From Candidatus Roizmanbacteria bacterium UBA6242 (GTDB taxonomy: Bacteria > Patescibacteriota > Microgenomatia > UBA1406 > GWC2-37-13), in contig DJWA01000002.1 in assembly GCA_002440905.1 (NCBI GenBank), forward strand, positions 106,207 to 170,206: a DNA stretch of 64,000 bases. The letters are read 5' to 3'. The notes under the pieces were generated by a model. The model did no database searches and had not been told where the DNA came from. It saw only the letters and a program-made list of their open reading frames with translations. Shown here piece after piece: positions 59,542 through 64,000 of this stretch (positions are counted from its first letter, which is position 1; every line of letters begins with the position of its first letter). Position numbers and translations under genes: made by a program.

Positions 59542-60174
59542 ATGAAGACGCTTAAATTCCGTCTTGGCTCGCTTGAAGCTAACTGTTACTTCTTGATTGA
59601 AGGATCGGACTGTATTATTGTTGATCCGGCCGACGACGCTCCATTCATATTGGAAGAACTTTCTAGGCGCCGTTTGAAACTCAAGGCATTATTGGCAACC
59701 CATGGACATTTTGACCATATCATGGCGGTTGGTGAAATTCAGACATCTCTTGAAGTTCCTTTTTACATAAATGAGGAAGACCAGTTTTTGGTCGACAGGG
59801 TGGGGGAAACGGCAAAACACTTCTTGGGATATGAACCGGTGGTAATGAAACCGTCAAAGACTGAATACCTAAAAAGCGGTAAGATGGATATTGGGGATTT
59901 TACTTTTGACGTCATAAGAAGTCCTGGGCATTCTCCGGGTGGAGCTTCTTTCTATTTTAAAACCGATTCGGTTGTATTTACCGGCGACACTTTGTTTAAA
60001 GGAGCCATCGGAAGGTTTGACTTTTCTTACTGTAATAAGGGAGATCTTAGTAAATCACTTACCAAACTGTTTGAATTGCCGGACCTGACGATTGTCTATC
60101 CTGGACACGAAGAAGAAACCTCGATTCAAGAGGAGAAAAAAAACTCAGGAGTATTTTTTGACTTCCTTAAGTAG
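59542..60174 (+). CDS. metallo-beta-lactamase fold hydrolase (glyoxalase II-like)
   Basis: 210 residues from ATG 59542. MBL motif THGHFDHIMA, then GHSPGGASFYF, GDTLFKGAIGRFDF and YPGHEEETSIQEEK. This set is shared by glyoxalase II and related hydrolases with a dinuclear zinc site. A TTG at 59521 overlaps the zinc-ribbon gene. Convergent with cca; their last 30 bases overlap. Confidence 0.88.
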   Translation: MKTLKFRLGSLEANCYFLIEGSDCIIVDPADDAPFILEELSRRRLKLKALLATHGHFDHIMAVGEIQTSLEVPFYINEEDQFLVDRVGETAKHFLGYEPVVMKPSKTEYLKSGKMDIGDFTFDVIRSPGHSPGGASFYFKTDSVVFTGDTLFKGAIGRFDFSYCNKGDLSKSLTKLFELPDLTIVYPGHEEETSIQEEKKNSGVFFDFLK

Positions 60175-61473
60175 GATTTCTTTCTCGTTTTTTAGTCCTT
60201 TTTCAACCACTTTGTCAAATATGTCTTTGAGGATTTCGCCGATCCTGGGGCCTGGCTTCATTTTTAATATTTCCATGACGTCGTTGCCGCTCACTTTTAG
60301 GTCTTTTATTTGAAATGGCTGCTTCTGGACTTCTTCGAGCCTGCGCCTGAACAAATCAAATCTCCAGGAATCGGGTTTAGCTCCAGATCCGATCCGGTCC
60401 CCGAAACGAAGGTCAATAATGTCGTTTAAGTATTCTTTACCGACGCTTCTTATGAATCGTCTGACGGCCTTGTCGGTCTGAATCTCTGAAACCGTGAACT
60501 GATGGTATTGAACAAGTCTGACAAGCTTTTCTTTTTCTTTGTTTGACAACCTGAAGCGGTCAGCAATTTTTATCGCCAGGTTTTTGCCAGCAACTTCGTG
60601 GTTATAGAAAGTGATCAAACCTGAATCGTCATCTCGCCTGAAGGTTTCAGCTTTTCCTACATCGTGGATCAAAGTGGCGAATCGGGTTATGGGGTCATTG
60701 GACGGACAGTATTTTAAAGCTTGAATCAAGTGGGTTCCGACATCAAAAACATGATGTCTTTTCGGACTTTTTTGGGGAATCATAAAACAGAGGTCAACTT
60801 CGGGGAGCATGAATGATAAAAGTCCGGAATTTTTGAGAAAAACAACACCTTCAGAAGGATAGTCGCTTGAAAGAATTTTTAAGAATTCGTCCCTGATCCT
60901 TTCCCAGGAAATGTTAGTTATTAAATTGGCATTTTTTTGTATTGACACGCGGGTTTTCTCTTCGATCATAAACCCGAGTTGTGATGATAACCGTATAGCC
61001 CTAAGTAACCTTAAGGCGTCTTCGTTAAATCTTTTATCCGGGTCGCCGACTGCCCTGACAATCTTACTCTTTAAATCTTTTTGACCATTAAAAGGGTCAA
61101 TAATGTTTTTTCCATCATGAGCGATTGCATTTACGGTAAAGTCGCGTCGAGAAAGGTCCTCGTCTAGTGTTTTTGCCCAGGAAATTTTGTCGGGATGGCG
61201 GTGGTCTTTATAGTCGCTTTCGCGCCTAAAGGGAGTGACTTCGTACAGAGAATCGTTTTCGGTCACCGTGACAGTTCCATAACCGTTGTGGTAAAAGGAT
61301 TCAGTGAATAGATTTTGAACTTCTTCAGGGGTTGCCGAAGTGGTGAAATCCCAGTTGGTGATCTTTTTTTTCAACAACAAGTTGCGGACCGCGCCTCCCA
61401 CAACATATATCTCAAAGCCCTTGTCCTTGAATTTTTTCATGAATTCTAAAACTTCGTCGGGTATGGTAATCAT
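60145..61473 (-). CDS. cca: CCA tRNA nucleotidyltransferase with HD domain
   Basis: 442 residues from ATG 61473. Adds CCA to tRNA 3' ends, needed because four of the five tRNAs here lack encoded CCA. Nucleotidyltransferase motif VVGGAVRNLLL, DFTTSATPEEV, FTVNAIAH, then ALRLLRAIRLSSQLGF and an HD segment FATLIHDVGKAETFRR. An earlier TTG/ATG at 61554 lies inside the upstream Nudix gene. TATAAT (61485-61480) ends 6 nt before ATG 61473, indicating a leaderless mRNA. Confidence 0.93.
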   Translation of the reverse strand: MITIPDEVLEFMKKFKDKGFEIYVVGGAVRNLLLKKKITNWDFTTSATPEEVQNLFTESFYHNGYGTVTVTENDSLYEVTPFRRESDYKDHRHPDKISWAKTLDEDLSRRDFTVNAIAHDGKNIIDPFNGQKDLKSKIVRAVGDPDKRFNEDALRLLRAIRLSSQLGFMIEEKTRVSIQKNANLITNISWERIRDEFLKILSSDYPSEGVVFLKNSGLLSFMLPEVDLCFMIPQKSPKRHHVFDVGTHLIQALKYCPSNDPITRFATLIHDVGKAETFRRDDDSGLITFYNHEVAGKNLAIKIADRFRLSNKEKEKLVRLVQYHQFTVSEIQTDKAVRRFIRSVGKEYLNDIIDLRFGDRIGSGAKPDSWRFDLFRRRLEEVQKQPFQIKDLKVSGNDVMEILKMKPGPRIGEILKDIFDKVVEKGLKNEKEILLKEVKKYS

Positions 61474-61480
61474 TAGGTAA

Positions 61481-62023
61481 TTATAGCGCGTCTTTAACTG
61501 ATCTGACAATTTCTTTATATAGCGGAATGTCCATCTTAAACATAGCCTCGTCAATCGTCATCCAACGAGCGTCGTAATATTCTCTTTTAATAAAGGCGAA
61601 ATCTTTCATTGGAACGTTGACGACATACCACAGGTCGTAATGGACTTTACAGGGATTTCTCGGATTATCGCTAATATCTTTTATGGAAAGGTTTAAAGGT
61701 GTTACTTGATCTTTGACTATTTGGTGTTCAAGCTCCTCGAAAAATTCTCGAACGACTGTATCGACCGGGTGTTCGAGTTCATCAATATGCCCGCCTGGTG
61801 GTATCCAACTATCGGCTTTGATGTGGTGGCCAAGGTATATGGAGCCAGTTTTGGGATCAAAAGGAATAAAGAAAGAGCAGATATGTTCGTCGATATTAAC
61901 TTCCTTAGTGAGTCGATTGGTCGATCTGATTTTTTTTAGGAATCTATCTATAATTTGGGGGTCGACAGACTTTCTTTTGAACCTCAACAATTCCTTTTCA
62001 ATCGTTTTATTGTATTTATTCAT
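61481..62023 (-). CDS. Nudix hydrolase, 180 aa
   Basis: Nudix box GGHIDELEHPVDTVVREFFE with EEL following (around residues 77-99); here the box's usual REUxEExGU ends EELEHQ, slightly altered. N-terminal helical extension of about 45 residues. ATG overlaps the nfo stop by 4 nt (ATGA), so it belongs to the Nudix-nfo-Nudix operon. Substrate not predictable. Confidence 0.82.
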   Translation of the reverse strand: MNKYNKTIEKELLRFKRKSVDPQIIDRFLKKIRSTNRLTKEVNIDEHICSFFIPFDPKTGSIYLGHHIKADSWIPPGGHIDELEHPVDTVVREFFEELEHQIVKDQVTPLNLSIKDISDNPRNPCKVHYDLWYVVNVPMKDFAFIKREYYDARWMTIDEAMFKMDIPLYKEIVRSVKDAL

Positions 62024-62853
62024 TTTACAAGGGACTTCAGAATGTCCAGATTTTTTTTATCAGGTCCCTCACCATCAAACCCGGGAGTTTCGATGATGAA
62101 AGGGTAATCTTTTGTTTTCGGGTGGTTCAGTAATATCCTAAATTCTTCAAGGCCTATTTCACCTTGACCAATGTTCTCGTGCCGGTCACGACCTGAATTT
62201 AAAGGATCGCGACTGTCGTTGAAATGCCAGAGCTCAAGCTTCTCAATTCCTATGTATTTATCGAATTTGAGAAGCAATTCCTCGAGTTGCCGATCGCTTC
62301 TTAAGTCATAACCGTTTGAAAAAAGGTGACAGGTATCCAAACATACTTTCACCCGGTTCGAACCAACATCTTTCACAATCTGTCCAATTTCTTCCAAAGT
62401 CTGTCCAATTTTCCGATTGCCGGCATTTTCGATAAGAAATAGTGAATTAGAATTAGTTTTTTCCAGGATTTCCCCGATGTTTTTAGTAAGCGTTTGATAC
62501 TTCTTTGGGGTCGCTTCTCCCTTATACGAACCCAAATGAACGATTGACCCTTTAACTCCCATTAAAGGAGCCAAGTTAAGCTCGTTTATGAGCGACTGCT
62601 TTGAAAGGTGTCCGATCCGTCCATCGTCGGCAAGATTGACGAGGTAAGAGGCGTGGAAATATATAGGATCTATTCTTAAATTATTTTTACTTTCATTAAA
62701 CAACTGAATTTGCATCTCGTCTAACTTGACAAAGTTCCACCCCCGCGGGGAGGAAGAGAAAATCTGAAGGCAGTTGCCTTTGATCGCATTAATCCTTTCA
62801 ATAGCCTTATGATGACCTCCCGCAATTGATATATGGGCGCCCAGTTTTGTCAT
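62020..62853 (-). CDS. nfo: endonuclease IV (AP endonuclease, family 2)
   Basis: 277 residues. Zinc TIM-barrel AP endonuclease of base excision repair. KLGAHISIAGGHHKAIERIN, NCLQIFSSSPRGW, YFHASYLVNLADD, IENAGNRK, VCLDTCHLFSNGYDL and LWHFNDSRDPLNSGRDRHE carry the three-metal site. ATG overlaps the upstream Nudix stop, and stop overlaps the downstream Nudix ATG. Confidence 0.95.
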   Translation of the reverse strand: MTKLGAHISIAGGHHKAIERINAIKGNCLQIFSSSPRGWNFVKLDEMQIQLFNESKNNLRIDPIYFHASYLVNLADDGRIGHLSKQSLINELNLAPLMGVKGSIVHLGSYKGEATPKKYQTLTKNIGEILEKTNSNSLFLIENAGNRKIGQTLEEIGQIVKDVGSNRVKVCLDTCHLFSNGYDLRSDRQLEELLLKFDKYIGIEKLELWHFNDSRDPLNSGRDRHENIGQGEIGLEEFRILLNHPKTKDYPFIIETPGFDGEGPDKKNLDILKSLVK

Positions 62854-63251
62854 AGTATTTGGTTGATTCTTTTTTTGATATTAATGGGAAATTCATAAGT
62901 GTTAATTTGCTCTTTTTTGATCCAACGGAATTCTAGAAGCTTCTTCTCGAGTTTTACGTCAAAGTTCAAGGGATGACACAAAAAGTGTTGGGCATGGTAA
63001 TAAAAACCAGAACTTTCAAAAACATCCTCACCGATCCAGCGATCAACCTCGATATCTAAGTTAACCTCTTCTTTGACCTCGCGCTTGAGTCCGTCAAGAA
63101 TCGCCTCATCGGGTTCTATCTTACCTCCCGGTATGGTCCAAAGTCCGGCGTCTATATGTTCAGCCTCAGACTTCTTGACGATTAGAATCTCATTATTGTT
63201 GTTGACGATGAAAGCGCCAACTGCCAATACCACGTGATATTTTTTGAGCAT
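62850..63251 (-). CDS. Nudix hydrolase
   Basis: 133 residues. Nudix box GGKIEPDEAILDGLKREVKE with EVN following (residues 41-63). Begins YHVVLAVGAFIVNNNNEILIV, typical of MutT-like dNTP-pool or coenzyme diphosphatases; coupling with an AP endonuclease hints at oxidised-nucleotide clean-up (inference). TATAAT (63263-63258) ends 6 nt before the ATG. Divergent from hrcA. Confidence 0.85.
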   Translation of the reverse strand: MLKKYHVVLAVGAFIVNNNNEILIVKKSEAEHIDAGLWTIPGGKIEPDEAILDGLKREVKEEVNLDIEVDRWIGEDVFESSGFYYHAQHFLCHPLNFDVKLEKKLLEFRWIKKEQINTYEFPINIKKRINQIL

Positions 63252-63287
63252 AAATAGATTATATCAATTCAAAAGTTGCTTATCCCC

Positions 63288-63316
63288 TTGACAAATTAGC
63301 AGACATATTTTATGAT
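63288..63316 (+). promoter_or_regulatory. hrcA promoter, leaderless type
   Basis: -35 TTGACA (63288-63293), 17-nt spacer, -10 TATGAT (63311-63316), 7 nt to the ATG at 63324. The CIRCE operator lies across spacer and -10. Confidence 0.75.
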
Positions 63317-63322
63317 TGCTAA
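63296..63322. promoter_or_regulatory. CIRCE operator for HrcA
   Basis: TTAGCAGAC, 9-nt spacer, GATTGCTAA. The outer TTAGCA/TGCTAA arms are perfect and the spacing is the canonical nine; only the inner bases differ from TTAGCACTC-N9-GAGTGCTAA. It overlaps the hrcA promoter and ends 1 nt before the ATG, fitting autorepression. Confidence 0.85.
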
Positions 63323-63323
63323 T

Positions 63324-64000
63324 ATGGAGGACTTAACTCAGAGACAGGTTGATATTTTGAAAGCAATTATACGAGAGTATTCCGAATCCGGTTTGCCGGT
63401 CGGTAGTGACATCCTAGAAAAAAAATATAAGCTGGGAGTGTCTCCGGCGACGATCCGGAATGAAATGGTCGAGTTAGCTAAAAAAGGCTACCTCAAAAAA
63501 AACCATTTTTCATCAGGCCGTATCCCGTCAGCCCGGGGCTTCAGGTTTTATATCAAGCACCTGATGAAACAGAAGGAATTGTCAACGACCGACGAAGTCG
63601 CCTACAAAAACAGCATTTGGGATGAGAGGGCGGAGTCCCATCGTTTGCTTTCACAGTCGGTTAAGGTTCTATCCCAGAAAACCGGTCTTTTATCATTGGT
63701 AACAACCAATTACGGCGATCTCTATTATGCCGGCGTCGCCAATCTGTTGACCGAACCCGAGTTTTTTGACCTTAATATGTCAAGAATCCTATTCGGCCGA
63801 CTCGATGAATATACCTTTTGGGACAGGATTTTAAACGAGTTTACGGAAATCGAGGATCAGGTTATGTGTATGTTGGGTGAAGAAGATTTTCACGATTCGG
63901 CGTTTGATAGCATGGCCTCGGTTTGGGGAGAATTTGAAGGTAACAAGATTAAGGGTATGGTCGGGGTTGTTGGTCCCAAAAGAATGTACTATGAGGAAAT
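63324..64000 (+). CDS. hrcA: heat-inducible transcription repressor HrcA (3' end outside window)
   Basis: 225 codons visible, open at the right edge (family length ~340). N-terminal winged helix LTQRQVDILKAIIREYSESG, SPATIRNEMVELAKKGYL with the conserved RIPSARGFRFYIKHLM typical of HrcA, then the start of the GAF-like domain (VVGPKRMYYEE). Represses class I heat-shock genes through CIRCE with GroEL as modulator. In many bacteria grpE-dnaK-dnaJ follow; they would lie outside the window. Confidence 0.95.
   Translation, partial: MEDLTQRQVDILKAIIREYSESGLPVGSDILEKKYKLGVSPATIRNEMVELAKKGYLKKNHFSSGRIPSARGFRFYIKHLMKQKELSTTDEVAYKNSIWDERAESHRLLSQSVKVLSQKTGLLSLVTTNYGDLYYAGVANLLTEPEFFDLNMSRILFGRLDEYTFWDRILNEFTEIEDQVMCMLGEEDFHDSAFDSMASVWGEFEGNKIKGMVGVVGPKRMYYEE

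Overview
The window looks like a chromosome segment of a Patescibacteria (CPR) bacterium, probably of the Microgenomates lineage. This is inferred from gene content: DUF4012, DUF4446, DUF5679 and DUF3048 proteins, a short UvrC, an AspRS fused to a YbaK domain, a minimal IF-2, fermentative lactate dehydrogenase, and very tight packing with 1-4 nt gene overlaps. No rRNA, CRISPR array, phage or insertion sequence was seen. Base composition is moderately AT-rich. A clearly AT-richer stretch runs from about 10.4 to 17 kb.

Layout: 0-4.6 kb holds a VKOR-type membrane protein cut by the left edge, a Nudix hydrolase, tRNA-Ser(TGA), tRNA-Cys, a PAP2 phosphatase, tRNA-Ser(CGA), a HAD phosphatase, a YkuK-like protein and a Lon-type ATPase without protease domain. 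The latter is divergent from groES-groEL (4.7-6.8 kb). 6.8-10.4 kb carries Nudix and inositol-phosphatase genes and tRNA-Tyr. 10.6-13.9 kb is a leftward marR-adaptor-permease-ATPase operon. 14.1-17.4 kb is a Crp/Fnr regulator followed by a run of small membrane stress-type proteins. 19.4-22.5 kb is trehalose synthesis (otsB, and an otsA fused to a membrane sensor module). 22.6-27.6 kb has thioredoxin, a DipZ-like protein, LDH, RsmI and DedA.

27.7-37.7 kb is a rightward run: uvrB, uvrA, a transglutaminase-like protein, uvrC, a holin-family protein, secG and an anchored OppA-like protein. After tRNA-Leu and an SDR come dacA-type carboxypeptidase and aspS (leftward). A RelA/SpoT-like gene (42.7 kb) is preceded by what reads as a complete leader-peptide attenuator. 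A seven-gene leftward operon (53.0 to 43.9 kb) follows: DUF4012, rplY, nusA, infB, a DHH-like protein, rmuC, recJ. 53-60 kb includes thpR, secD, secF and a triple zinc-ribbon protein. 60-63 kb is a leftward Nudix-nfo-Nudix-cca operon. hrcA starts at the right edge under a CIRCE-type operator.

Main themes: (i) heat-shock control, with a good CIRCE at hrcA and a degenerate one between the Lon-like gene and groES; (ii) many promoters whose -10 box ends 5-7 nt before the start codon, predicting leaderless mRNAs; (iii) domain rearrangements in core genes (AspRS+YbaK without GAD, sensor-OtsA, Lon without protease, UvrC without HhH, cysteine-rich GroES); (iv) the putative attenuator before the RelA/SpoT-like gene, which I consider the strongest candidate for something undescribed.
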